Source: Dioscorea cayenensis subsp. rotundata
Taxonomy: Eukaryota; Streptophyta; Magnoliopsida; Dioscoreales; Dioscoreaceae
NCBI RefSeq assembly: GCF_009730915.1
Contig: NC_052484.1
Span: 930,001-994,000, forward strand
DNA length: 64,000 nt
Reading direction: 5' to 3'
Shown: positions 33,753 to 44,955 of the stretch, in pieces
Numbering within the stretch: the first letter of the stretch is position 1
Layout: every line of letters begins with the position of its first letter
Program-made: the position numbers and the translations under genes
Notes under the pieces: model-generated
The model's database searches: none
What the model was told of the DNA's origin: nothing
What the model saw: only the letters and a program-made list of their open reading frames with translations

Positions 33753-36406
33753 ATGTTGCTGAGGAGTTCATCAACACCAATGCTCAACTCTCTCATCAAT
33801 GGTGAAAGCCCTCACCACCACCACAACAACAACAACAACAACCACCATGCTCACATCTCCTGCAACCTCTCCTCTCCCTTCTCCGACTCCTCTCCCTCCT
33901 CCTCCTCCGGAGTTCGCCGTACCCGCTCCGATGGCAACCTTCACTCTCTCCTCTCCGACCACCACCATGAATCTTCTTCCTCTTCTTCTCGTAGATCCAA
34001 CCCTATGCTTGAATCTATCCCTTCTTTCTCTGTTTACAACTCAAAGCTTCCACAAAATCTAGAAGAAGAAAAAGAGGAGGAGGATGAGAAAGATGAAGAT
34101 CAGGAGGAGGGTTTGGGGATTGAAAGGGAGTTTAGTTTCTCTAGAGGGAAACAAGGTCCTTTGTTTCTTGCCCGTGGGCTTGGGATTGATAGGGTTGCTT
34201 CTGGGATGATGCTTGTGGGTGGTGGTGGTGGTGGTGGTGGTGGTGGTGAGATGGTGGAAATGGAGATGTATTATAAGAAGATGGTGGATGAGGATCCAAG
34301 TAATGCTTTGGTGCTTAGGAATTATGCCAAGTTTCTCTATGAGGTGATACTTTTTTCCTTTTATTTATTTATTTTTTTTTTTGTGATTGTTTTTTGGATT
34401 TTTGGTTTTGTTTGTGGTTTTGTGGTGAGGTTTTTTAAGTTTGAGGATTAGTTTTTGGAGATCAATAGAGATGATTGTTTCACATTTCCTTATTGTTGTT
34501 GTTGTTGTTGTTTTGTTGGATTTTTGGTTTTGTTTGCAATATTTTGGTGAGATTTTGTGGATTTGGTGATCTTATTGTTTAGTTTTGTTTGCAATTAAAT
34601 GATTAGATTTTTTTTTCAATTTGTTTTTGTTTGCAATTTTGTAGTGATATTTTGTCAATTTGGTGATCTTCTTCTACTATCACTTCTTCTTTCTTCTTTG
34701 GTTTTGTTTGCAATTTTTTTTGGTGAGATTTTGTCAATTTGGTGATCTTATTGTTTGGTTTTGCTTGCAATATAATGATTAGTTTTCTCAAATTAGTTTT
34801 GTTTGCAATTTTGTAGTGATATTTTGTCAACTTGGTGGTCTTGTTGTTTGGTTTTGTTTGCAATTTAATGATTAGACTTCTCAACTTGGTTTAGTTTGCA
34901 ATTTTGTGATGAATATTTTGCCAAATTGGTGATCTTCTTGTTGTTGTTGTTTGGTTTTGTTTGCAATTGAATATTTAATGGTTACATTTCTTGATTTGGT
35001 TTTGTTAATTTGGTGATTCTTCTTCTTCATATATTTTGTTTAAATACATGATTTTTCAAACCAAAGACCATGTTTCATTGTTTTGAGATTATAGTATACA
35101 AGCATAATAATCTCACATTCATTCACTAAACAAGCTGAATATATAACTCTAGGTCTCTTATCCTCTATTTTAAATTTTCTTAAGTTTGAGCTTTGGTTTA
35201 ATGCTTGGTAAACAGTCTAAAGGTGATCTTCCCAAAGCTAAAGAATTCTACTCAAGAGCTATATTAGCAATGGTTTAAAGATTATAGTATATAATACTCT
35301 TACATTCATTCACTAAACAAGCTTGAATATATACAAGTTTAGGTCTCTTATCCTCTGTAATGGATTTGCTGTGAGTTTGAGGTTTGATTTGATGCTTGGT
35401 GAACAGACAAATGGTAATCTTCCAAAAGCCGAAGAGTACTACTCAAGAGTTTTATTACTGCAGTGCTTCTGATATTACAGTATATATATATAATACTCGC
35501 GCATTTATTCACTAAACAAGCTGAATATATAGAAGTTTAAGGTCTGTTATCCTTTGTTTTGAATTTGCTGTGAATTTGAGGTTTGATTTAATGCTTGGTA
35601 AACAGACAAATGGTAATCTTCCAAAAGCCGATGAGTACTACTCAAGAGCTATATTACCAGTGCCTCTGATATTACAGTATATATATATAATACTCTCGCA
35701 TTTATTCACTAAACATGCTGAATATAAGTTTAAGGTCTGTTATCCTTTGTTTTGAATTTGCTGTGAATTTAAGGTTTGATTTGATGCTTGTAAACAGATA
35801 AAAAGTGATCTTCCGAAAGCTGAAGAATACTACTCAAGAGCTATATTAGCAGAGCCCGGAGATGGAGAGATCCTTTCACAGTATGCAAAACTAGTGTGGG
35901 AATTGCACAAAGACGAAGAACGAGCGTGCACCTACTTCGAACAAGCAATTCAAGCCTCTCCTCATGATAGGTATAACTGATGAAAATCATTCATAATCTT
36001 ATTACAATCTTATTACGACTCAAAACTATCCGTGATTATTGACTATAGATCGAGTTTGCCTTCATTTTGTCATTAATCATTGAAGTTTCAATTTTTGCAA
36101 CTGAACCATCAGTCCAAGTTTATGTCGAAGACTCGAAATTGTCATTTTCTTAAAGAAACTAAACTTACATATCGAAAGCCAATCTGGATTTAATCAAATT
36201 CAAAATGTAGAAGTTTTGATGATTTTAACCTTAATTAAGTTTCGAACAAAAATATCATTTACTGATTTGATTTGTTCATCGTCAGCCATGTTGCGGCGGC
36301 ATATGCGAGCTTTTTATGGGAAACAGAAGAGGATGAAGAAGAGGGAGTGAATGAGTTCAATGGAGCACAAGTTTCTCATGGAACTTTGACTTCTGCTACT
36401 GCTTGA
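33753..36406 (+). CDS. Tetratricopeptide-repeat (TPR) family protein
   Basis: Exons 33753-34343, 35798-35970 and 36286-36406 join in frame (294 residues). The N-terminal half is low complexity: His/Asn runs near residue 20, Ser runs, the plant motif VRRTRSDGNL, an acidic stretch, and a ten-glycine run just before MEMYYKKMVDEDPSNALVLR. From there helix pairs follow in TPR/HAT style: YAKFLYE, then PKAEEYYSRAILAEPGDGEI, YAKLVWELHKDEERACTYFE and HVAAAYASFLWETEED. Related plant proteins are uncharacterised, stress-responsive TPR-like proteins. The last residues are acidic. Both its promoter region and exon 2 are duplicated in tandem. The gene looks intact. Function beyond protein-protein interaction is unknown. 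Confidence 0.88.
34490..35040. repeat. T/G-rich degenerate tandem repeat in TPR intron 1
   Basis: Roughly six irregular copies of an 80-100 bp unit containing TTTGGTTTTGTTTGCAAT, GTGATATTTTGTCAATTTGG and TGGTGATCTT, between the splice donor and the exon-2 copies. Confidence 0.6.
35080..35970 (+). repeat. Tandem array of exon-2 copies in the TPR gene
   Basis: Four copies of a 190-200 bp unit: exon-like parts start after AACAG at 35216, 35407, 35606 and 35798. The last is the real exon 2. The earlier three keep the acceptor, the phase and an open frame through the TPR helix (DLPKAKEFYSRAIL, NLPKAEEYYSRVLL, NLPKADEYYSRAIL) but lose the similarity after about 50 bases and then reach a stop. Each unit also repeats the intron sequence around CATTTATTCACTAAACAAGC. 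Confidence 0.85.
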
Positions 36407-36898
36407 GAAATGGTCTAATTCTGTTCTAATGTTATGGGACTGACTTCTTGTTATCTTTTGTTTTAGTTGTTGTTTGTTAAAGGAATAAAAACAAGAAAGA
36501 AGCTTTGACATTTTCTGTGTAGTAATAATACTGAGTTTTGTAACTTTGTTCATGAATATAAATATATATTATTAGAAATGCAATTTAATGAGAATGCATG
36601 TAGTTTTAATAGTTTGATATACTTTCTCCATTGTTTGGTCTAACATTTTATATACAATTGAGTGTTGTATAAAATTTGAGAGAAGGAATAAAACAAAATT
36701 CAAATTGTAATGGTTCAACCAAACAGGCAAAGAGTATCTCAATTTATATTGTACACATTTTAAACATTAAAAATTTATATTATAAAAAATAATTTTTTTC
36801 CATCTAATATTTAGCATCCATGATGTTTGGATCATAAATTCGGCTTAAATAACATTATTAAGATTGTACTAAAATTTTCAATCTTCAATCTGAATAAT

Positions 36899-36929
<31 letters not shown>

Positions 36930-36999
36930 TTAATTATAATGTTTCAACCAAATAGGCAAAGAGTATATCAAAATTCCCAATCCAAATGAAGGAATGATT

Positions 37000-37205
37000 A
37001 CTAATGACCAGATAATTACTATCGATTGCGAGATCACGATAGAACCCTTCACAAATGGTGAGAGTTCAAATCTTTGGTGAGGGAATATTTCTGAGAGTGT
37101 GAGTAATGTTTATGTGTAGAATGAGTCCCTAGCCCCTATGTCAGTGCCGTGCTCTCACTGCTCCGCTGAGGCTATGTACACCCACTGCTTTTTAGCGGCT
37201 AGGCC
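37000..37205 (+). repeat. Possible SINE-like repeat
   Basis: The stretch has a B-box-like GAGAGTTCAAATC at about 37060 and a GC-richer body ending in GGCTAGGCCGCTC, unlike its AT-rich surroundings. Ends and target duplication were not found; weak call. Confidence 0.25.
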
Positions 37206-37212
37206 GCTCAAC

Positions 37213-38539
37213 TTAAGAAAGAGGAATGATTGTCAGCAACATATAAACATTAGCTCTCAGAATGTGTACACTCTGCCTCATTGCTAAAATTTCTGCAACA
37301 AAACTAGACACTGTACTCAAACAACCTAAAAATCCAAATTGAATTGAGCTCACAATGATCCCACACATCTTTATGTTCATCTCTTTACTAATCGTCGCGA
37401 GAGCTGCCATGATACAACCTGCAAGAATATTAGCAGTTAATGTTCCGATTGGAGCGCCACTTGAGGTTTCTCCTTCCAATTCCCGGCCATTTTAGAGCTT
37501 AACCAGAGAACAGCTCCGTCGCTGACACTATCTAGCTTTCTCTTTGCTAATACACAACTTATGCTGGATAACACTCCGAAGATCAATATCATTGATAGAA
37601 GAACAAGAATACGACGTTCATGAGTGTTTACTCTCAAGTTTTCGACTATTAGTTCGGTTTTTTGAGAGCTTTTGTGATGCCAATTCAATAATTTCAGCGA
37701 AATGCCTCTGCTGTCTCTACGCCGTATTGAATGCTTTCATTGACAATGGCCATCCCTAGAACAATGCCGCCAACGGTGAACACCCAATAGTTAATCCTAT
37801 CACCAAATAATCTGATACATTGCGAATATCAGCCTTGAATATCACACCAAAACATCCCATGAGGAAGGAACCTAGAATATTAGACGGAAGATCAAGGTAT
37901 AGTGCCGAATTATTTCCTGTGAGTTTCAGAAGGCTAGGACCAAAAAAAGTTTTTGCAGTAAGTACCTTGTGAATACCCCCCAGAATTCCAAACACTGCCA
38001 AGTGAACCAGATAAGAAATGTGATCAAATCTCCCCGGAAGCTTATCTTTCTTTTGATTAACAGATGAACTACTATTAATTCAATGCATTTCTTTTGCACT
38101 TGAACGTGATATAACATCAGTTGGAAGTGAAGAAGGAGCTAATTTTGCCATTAATCTCACCGTTATTCATAGAAAACAACTCCGAGCTCTCATTTTTCAG
38201 CATCCAAATCATCAGCTACTCTATCACCACTGTCTCTTGCTTGTGCAAGCAATCTCAAGAGTCATCAAGATCTCTGAGCACCTCCTCCACCAAATCTCTT
38301 GACAAAGTGAATGAATCACGAATCAAATCACACACATCTTGTGAAGGAACTCTCATACTCAAGCTACCCACAGAGCCATCCCTCCGAAAAGTCCCTGAGC
38401 TTCTACTCCTTGCCAAACGATGAACTTTAGATAAATCCATGCTTCTTCTCAAACTGAAGGATCTTGAAATGGATGGAATGCCAATTGCTACATCAACTCT
38501 CCGTGGAGAAGCTTGCAACGCAATGACACCATCTCCCAT
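37213..38539 (-). pseudogene. FEX: CrcB/FEX-type fluoride exporter pseudogene
   Basis: Read on the minus strand, the pieces follow the order of plant FEX proteins, dual-domain CrcB-type channels that expel fluoride across the plasma membrane. The N-terminal region (MGDGVIALQASPRRVDVAIG, 38539 down) is followed by LDLPSNILGSFLMGCFGVIF and RNVSDYLVIGLTIG, the first channel domain; then VFTVGGIVLGMAIVNES; then GTLTANILAGCIMAALATIS and FGFLGCLSTVSSF, the second domain. Several stops and frame changes interrupt it, and at about 37783 the segment expected to carry the first GxLGSLTTFS pore motif is missing, so VIGLTIG runs straight into VFTVGG. The leader has a plausible splice acceptor just before the ATG. 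Too many breaks for sequencing error alone; a working copy probably exists elsewhere in the genome. Confidence 0.8.
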
Positions 38540-38559
38540 TGATGTCTGTTAAGAGCTGT

Positions 38560-41500
38560 AATATCATTTGTTAGGAAAAGAACCTCGAACTTGTGTAATT
38601 AGTAACTTTGTTAATTTGTTCAGGCATTCATGGTGTGAAATCTTACTAAAATTCAAATTAGCTAATCCTAGTCAAATTCAAAGTATACTCAAGTCATAAT
38701 TCTATTTTAATTCAAATTAGTAACTAAATCATTATTATATATAAGAATAATAGGGCTACCAGATTTTTAAAAAAAAATTGCAAAATTTTTCAAAAAAATT
38801 CATATTTTTGAAAGAGCATCGAATTGATCTTAATTTATCACCCATCCTTAAAATTTTAATCTTATTAACTAAATCATCTTCGTCAGCATTTGTTGTAGTT
38901 TGAATCCAGAAATGATACAGATACAAAAATTCAACTTTAAGGTTAAGGTATGATATAATGGAATAAAGACACAGTTAACATACTAAAGTGAGGGGCCATT
39001 ATTTTTAATAGATTCTCACATGACTATAATGGTAATAAAAAATAATTAAGAGAATCTAGATAAAAATAACATTTTTCAGAATACTTGATTTAAATAATTA
39101 AAAAAGTTACTGTTAGTTGTTAGTGTCAGGATTAGATATGAGACATCACTTGTTTGACATAAATCCCAACATCTAGAAAGGAATCTTAATGGTGCATTCA
39201 TTTGATAAAAAAGTAGGGTTTTGGATGATGCTTTTATATTATAAGCATGTGAGTAAATAAATGCATGGTGGTGTATAGAGATTGGCTATTCATAAAATTT
39301 GCTAATACTAATGAACTACGAGGTTTGACTAACATAGGCTTTGTCAAAAACTTTTGACTGTCATGTGTTCTTCCAAGGAATATATTAAACCTTAAATATA
39401 GTTTTAAATGATTATCATAAGCTTTTCAACTATCAGAAGAAGATATTAAATTAACTGCCATTAAAATAACTGATGTACCTGATTTTTTTGTGAAGTTTTT
39501 GGCCTCAAAATCACTGATTTCAGTCTCTATATCAACCTGAATGAAAGCAGAAATTAAAGTAAAACACTCGCAAAGTCATTAGCATCTGCTAATTTCCAAG
39601 TTTTTATACAACGGCATCAGTTTTAAACACTAATGATATTCAAATCATGCATCAAGAATCTGAAGAAACAAATTCAGATATATGCCAAGCTTGAGTTTAG
39701 ATTTCAAACTATTAGTTCACTGAGATGATATTAAAATGCCTGCTGTTAAAATAACTGCAGCACCTGAGATTAGTGTGGAGTTTTTTCGGCCTTGAAGTCA
39801 CCAAGTTGAGTTTCAATTTCCAATGCTGAATTTAGAATTAAAAAGCTTGTAAGATCACTAGCCTCTGCTAATTTCATAGACTTTTTCAAATCCAGTGTTG
39901 AGTTCACAGGTAGCCTTTAGACTTCTCCTTGTCCATTGTGTGGCCATAAGAGTCTTCTGCTTTGGATGATCAACCAATGAACTTGAACTTCCAAAACATC
40001 ATGTTTTCCTCTTATGTCTTGTAAAAGTTTGTTTTTTCAGAGTTGGAGAAAGAAAGGTACCTGAGTACTCTAAATGGAAAATCTAGGAAGGGAAAAACAG
40101 CAATCTTATACAAAGGTGATCTAAAATTCTAAATGTCTCTTTATTTTGTAAATATATATCAGTTTCAAAAGTTTTGAGCATGGATTAGAGAAACAGGAAA
40201 AAAGGTTAGTGGAGTCTCAACAAGTGGCTGTAAATTGCAATGTAAATCACAAAGATCAGATGCTTTGAATATAAACACAAGGGAAGTCTTACAGAAACTT
40301 CTAATCTTGATGGGAAGTAGATGGAAAACAAAATATGAGGATCACTTGTCAATTCATGCAAGTCTTATTCCAAAATATTTACCTAGATTTTCTCCTTGTT
40401 CATCATATCTGATTGAAAAGATAAACTGATCCAAGATTCTGATTGGTGTTCCTCAAAGATATTGCTTTCTTTGTCTGAGAGAAAAGTACCGATAATTCCC
40501 ATGGCTTGTACAAAGAAATCAAATAATAGACTGCTGTTTGCATACCTGATCTTCAAGAAAAATCAGAATTCATGTCAGTCCAGCTTGCTTGCTTTCATCT
40601 GGTCACTCTCTAATTCTACATGAGATTTCAATTTCCATGATTTATCCTCCAAGTGGTTATCTAGCCGAAAAAAATCTGTGCACAGATTTATTCCAGAGCA
40701 ACATAAAGCTTGAATTAGAATTACAAAAAGCGAGAAAAATGAAGGTTTTCGATTACCAACCTTTAACAAAAAGATTTTTTTGTGTCACAATACAATTGCA
40801 AGCACAGCATCAGCAATTAATTACTTTTAAATAACCACACTTAAACAGCAGTAATTGCACAAGAACACTGCAGATAGATAATGAAGAAGATAATTGAAAC
40901 AGTTAAACTTTTGAAGATTTAGAAAGAGCACAAGGGAACAAGTCAAACACTATATGGTTGGTGGCAGGTACAAGGTCTATGCTTTGGAGAAGGAATCAAT
41001 TCTCTTGCAGAATCATGAAGTGGAAATCAACATTGGGATTTCATACGTAAAAAGTGTTACAACATCAATGAAGACAAATCGCAAGAAAATATTCTCTTAC
41101 AGAATCATGGACATCTTCACAACATCAAGAACTCAAACAATCATATTGCTGAAACCTTCAATGGAGTTGGCTTACTTCCCATCATCAATTCAGCATGGCC
41201 TCCCAACATTTGCATAGAAAGGCTTTGGCTAAAAGGGAAGTACATTGGCAATGCTTTAGATGGAAGTCGAAAACACCAGCCATGTTAACTGCAAAGATTA
41301 TTTTAGATGATAATTAATATCCCCGTTATCAACTAATGACTTTGACACATAAACTCCTGGATCTCCAGTAATTACCATGAATCATGCTCCTTGAAGCAAG
41401 TAATTCCCTGTGTCAAACTAACTGTCTCAGTATTTCTGTCAATAAGATAGACAATCATCTGTCGCTTCACCCACAGTTCTGCAGTCAATCAAGTAAAAGA

Positions 41501-42170
41501 GTTTAAGTCACACTATCAGAGAAAAGCAACTGGAAACCCTAAATATGATAATGTCAACCTCGAACTTCTGATAAGATGGTAAACAACATAAGCCTTAAAA
41601 TATAATTAGTTGGCTGTGTTAAGCATCATATCATGCTTCATATCAGAGAGAGTAACTAACCAAAAAATAATAGAAGATCATATTGACCACAAATTTTCTT
41701 CAACTAAAAGCAGTAACCAGAATGAACTCATGGAGAGTAAGTACATTAATGTGGTGCAGGACACCAGGAATTAGAAACCAAAGTATTAATGTATTCTGGT
41801 TGATTAGCAACAAGTGTACCATATATATGAATCTAATGATTTCTGGAGCTCATGGCAACAACCCTGAAAAAAGAAAGTTGGAGCTTCCTTATAATTAAAC
41901 CATTGGGTTGTGCTTAGTCACAGTTTGTTTTTCTTCTATATTACAGTGAGAGAGAATATTTTTGTTTCATTTTCACCACTTCCATAAATGACATAATTTC
42001 AAAGGCCAAGATATTAATGGCTGCTATTTATCAAAATCATGATCGATGCAATGCAAGGGAATGAACACTTACACAATTATCGATAAGTTAACGCATTACC
42101 AGATCGCATTCACCTAAATGCCCAAGCCTCTCAAGTTTGAACATTGCAACACTCATGTCCAGCCATTAGT
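38560..42170. other. Non-coding region with a duplicated exon-like block
   Basis: No gene is firmly supported. Two related blocks at about 39430-39600 and 39705-39890 share the order CATTAAAATAACTG, TTTTTGGCCTCAAAATCACT (or its variant TTTTTTCGGCCTTGAAGTCA) and CTGCTAATTTC. On the minus strand each looks like a short exon with a TTCAG acceptor and a CAG/GT donor (first: VDIETEISDFEAKNFTKKS). They may be leader exons of the FEX gene. Confidence 0.35.
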
Positions 42171-42181
42171 TGAACATCTTC

Positions 42182-43737
42182 TCACAGTTCCACCAATCCA
42201 AATAATCCCTCTAAAACCATATAAATATCTTTAAATCTAGGGTGGAATTTATCACCAGAATAGAACTGGTGCACCTCACTATCTATCTCAATCCAGCTAC
42301 ACCCAGGTAATTTCTTCCCTCCACCCTCTTTCAACAGCTTTCTCACCTTCCTTACCTCCTCCCACTTTCCATTCTCGCTATATAAGTTTGCCAACATAAC
42401 ACCATAGTCAGCATTTTCGGGATCCAACTCCAAAAGTTTTCTGACTGCCAATTCAGCTAACCTTGCATCCCCATAAATCCTACAACCATTAAGCAAAGAC
42501 CCCCACACAACCTCATCAGGTTCTATTCTCATATCCCTCACTATCCCCATCGCATCTTCAAATCTCCCGGCACGGACAAGAAGGTCTATCACGCATCCAT
42601 AGTGCTCAATCTGGGGCTCAATCCGGAAATCCCTGCTCATTGACTCAAAATAGTCAAGACCTTCATCAACCAACCCACCATGTGTACAAGCATTCAAAAG
42701 CCCAACAAATGTGACTTCATCCGGCTCACATCCCTCGCATTCCATCTCTTTGAACATTGCAATAGCACTCTCGCTATGCCCGTGGAGGGCAAGACAATTG
42801 ATCATTGAATTCCAAGTTGTCAAGTTCTTCTCAGACAATGTACTAAAAATCCACCTTGCTTCTCTCAAGCTCCCACATTTCCCATACATATCAATAAGAG
42901 AATTTGAAACATACGGACACTGCTCAATATCATTCTTGGTTATATATCCATGCACCCACTTCCCAAACCGGAGCATACTCAGTTGTCCACAAGCTGAGAG
43001 CACACAAGCCACAGTCGTCTGATTTGGCACCACAAAGGGAAGCTAACATTTTCCGAAAAATACCAACAGCTTCAGAGAAAAGCCCGTTCTGAGTGCAGCC
43101 AGCAATCACCGCATTCCATGAAGGCACATCTCTCGCAGGCATTTCCTCAAACAACGCAACTGCATTCCCAACCATCCCAACCCGCAGGTACCCGGACACC
43201 ATAGCCGTCCAAGATACCACATTTCTCTCACGCAATGAATCAAACAACTGCCGTGCAGTACCTACATCGGAAAATCTCGCGTACCCATCAAGAAGCGATG
43301 TCTGCACAACGCCATGATCCTGGAAACCGGACTTCAAAATGTGCGAATGGACTGATTTCATAAAATCGAGATGAGACGAGTAGAAACAAGATTTTAAGAC
43401 GTGGGGATAGACGAAATGATTAGGGCGGGGACGGGGGCGGGAGAGCATGAGCCGGAAGAGGTGAAGGGGCCGAAGAGGGATCAGGGCAGGAGGAGTAGGC
43501 AGTGATCATGCCGGTGTAGAGGTAGACATTGGGCGATGGAAGTGAATCAAAGATGAGGCGCGCATAGGCGAGGTCGGAGAGGGCAATGGCAGCGAAGCGG
43601 ACGAGCTTGAAGGCAAAGAACTGGGTGTGGGCGTGGCCAACAGCGATGAGGTAGCCATGGATTTGCTTTAGATGGCGCAAGTGAGAGGATTTGGATAGCA
43701 AGGAGAGGACTTGCTCGTCCGGAGAGCCCGCCGCCAT
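42182..43737 (-). CDS. PLS-class pentatricopeptide-repeat protein with E domain
   Basis: Intronless minus-strand gene of about 518 codons. It starts MAAGSPDEQVLSLLSKSSHL with LKQIHGYLI, typical of PPR proteins of the At1g33350 kind, and runs through repeats such as ARLIFDSLPSPNVYLYTGMI, HSHILKSGFQ, ARQLFDSLRERNVVSWTAMV, SLIDMYGKCGSLREARWIF and PDEVTFVGLLNACTHGGLVD, ending in an E domain (PGCSWIEIDSEVHQFYSGD) without DYW. Such proteins bind organelle RNA and mostly specify C-to-U editing or splicing sites; target and organelle are not evident. Two one-base frame changes interrupt the reading, near 43477 (GGG run) and near 43037 (AAAGGG), with perfect family sequence on both sides. Sequencing or assembly error is likelier than gene death. 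GC content is high at the 5' end. Confidence 0.85.
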
Positions 43738-43799
43738 GGATCTCCGGAGAAGCTCAAGCTCTCAAGCTCGCGCGCGAGGACGAGGATCTTGCCTTCATA

Positions 43800-44840
43800 T
43801 ATATATATATATATATATATACAACGTTGTTAAACCACGGAATTTCACAATTACACCCCTGTTAAATTTATAATTATATGTAAACCTTTGTTTATTAAAA
43901 AATTAAGAATGATTTTTAACATGTGAGTCCCTCACATCACCCTCTAATGCCCCGGCTCGCTATAGATATCTACGAGTTTATGAGTCTCCCTGAGATGATG
44001 TTAAGTGTGTATATATATATAGAAAGCGTCGTGTATGAAACTCTCAGAAAAATCCAATTCTATGTTTATCTTTTAATTGTTGGATTTCAATTCAACGACT
44101 TGCAAATCATTCATTATTTTTAAATAATATCTGCAACTGAGTGAATATATACATTTGTTATGAATAATATAAAGTGAGATGCACCGTAAAATTTCATATT
44201 ATTATTATAACCGTAATTTAGACAATTTTAGCCATTCAAATTGATTTTTACTAGTCCCCCCACACCTATGCGGTTAAAAAAACTAATACACCCCAACTAT
44301 TCATCGACTATAAAAAAATACATGGTTTTAACACTATTTATAGCATTATTTTATATCCATAATTGTGCTTGTCTCTCTCTATCTTTATCTTTTTCCAACT
44401 TCAAACATTATGATAAAGTTTGTGGTTGACAAATTCTTATATATATACATATTTTTACTGTTAAAGCTATGGTCTATAAATTTGCGGTTCTTTAAACCAT
44501 AAATTATTCATTACTATTTATATTTTAAGGATTAAAACAATTAATGGCTATATATATATATATATATATTCAACATACACTATGGATGTTTTTTAAATAA
44601 AAACTTTTGTATAAAAATTGATTTTTTTTGGCATATTATTTTTATAAAAACGATTTAATTTTTTGGTTAAACATGAATATATTTTATTTTTATAATGTAA
44701 AAAAATTATTCTTTAAAATGCCAAAAAAAAAACTTCATAATTATTTTTTCACACGGAAGGCTTCATTTAAAAGGAAGCCCATTTCCTACGAGCCCATTCA
44801 ATTCAAGGCCCAAATGAGACCCATTAGGGGTATTATAGTC
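43800..44840. other. AT-rich intergenic DNA between divergent PPR and RPL21 genes
   Basis: Contains the promoters of both divergently transcribed neighbours and (TA)n microsatellites at about 43798-43821 and 44551-44569. No gene seen. Confidence 0.5.
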
Positions 44841-44864
44841 TTTTCAGTCACTTTCCAATCTTCT

Positions 44865-44892
44865 ATAAAACGCAGAAGAAAACTAGGGTTTT
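44865..44892 (+). promoter_or_regulatory. TATA box and telo-box of RPL21
   Basis: TATAAA at 44865-44870 is followed by AAACTAGGGTTTT at about 44880-44892, a telo-box, an element long known in the leaders or promoters of plant ribosomal protein genes. The ATG is 64 bases further on. Confidence 0.6.
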
Positions 44893-44955
44893 GCTTCTTA
44901 GCCTCCATTTCTCTGCTCTTCTTCTCTCTCGAAGCGGCGGCGAGCGGCGGGAACG

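Noticed and set aside
33771-33968. Valine- and threonine-rich frames overlapping the TPR first exon
   Set aside because: They are shadows of the His/Asn and Ser codon runs of the real exon in other frames.
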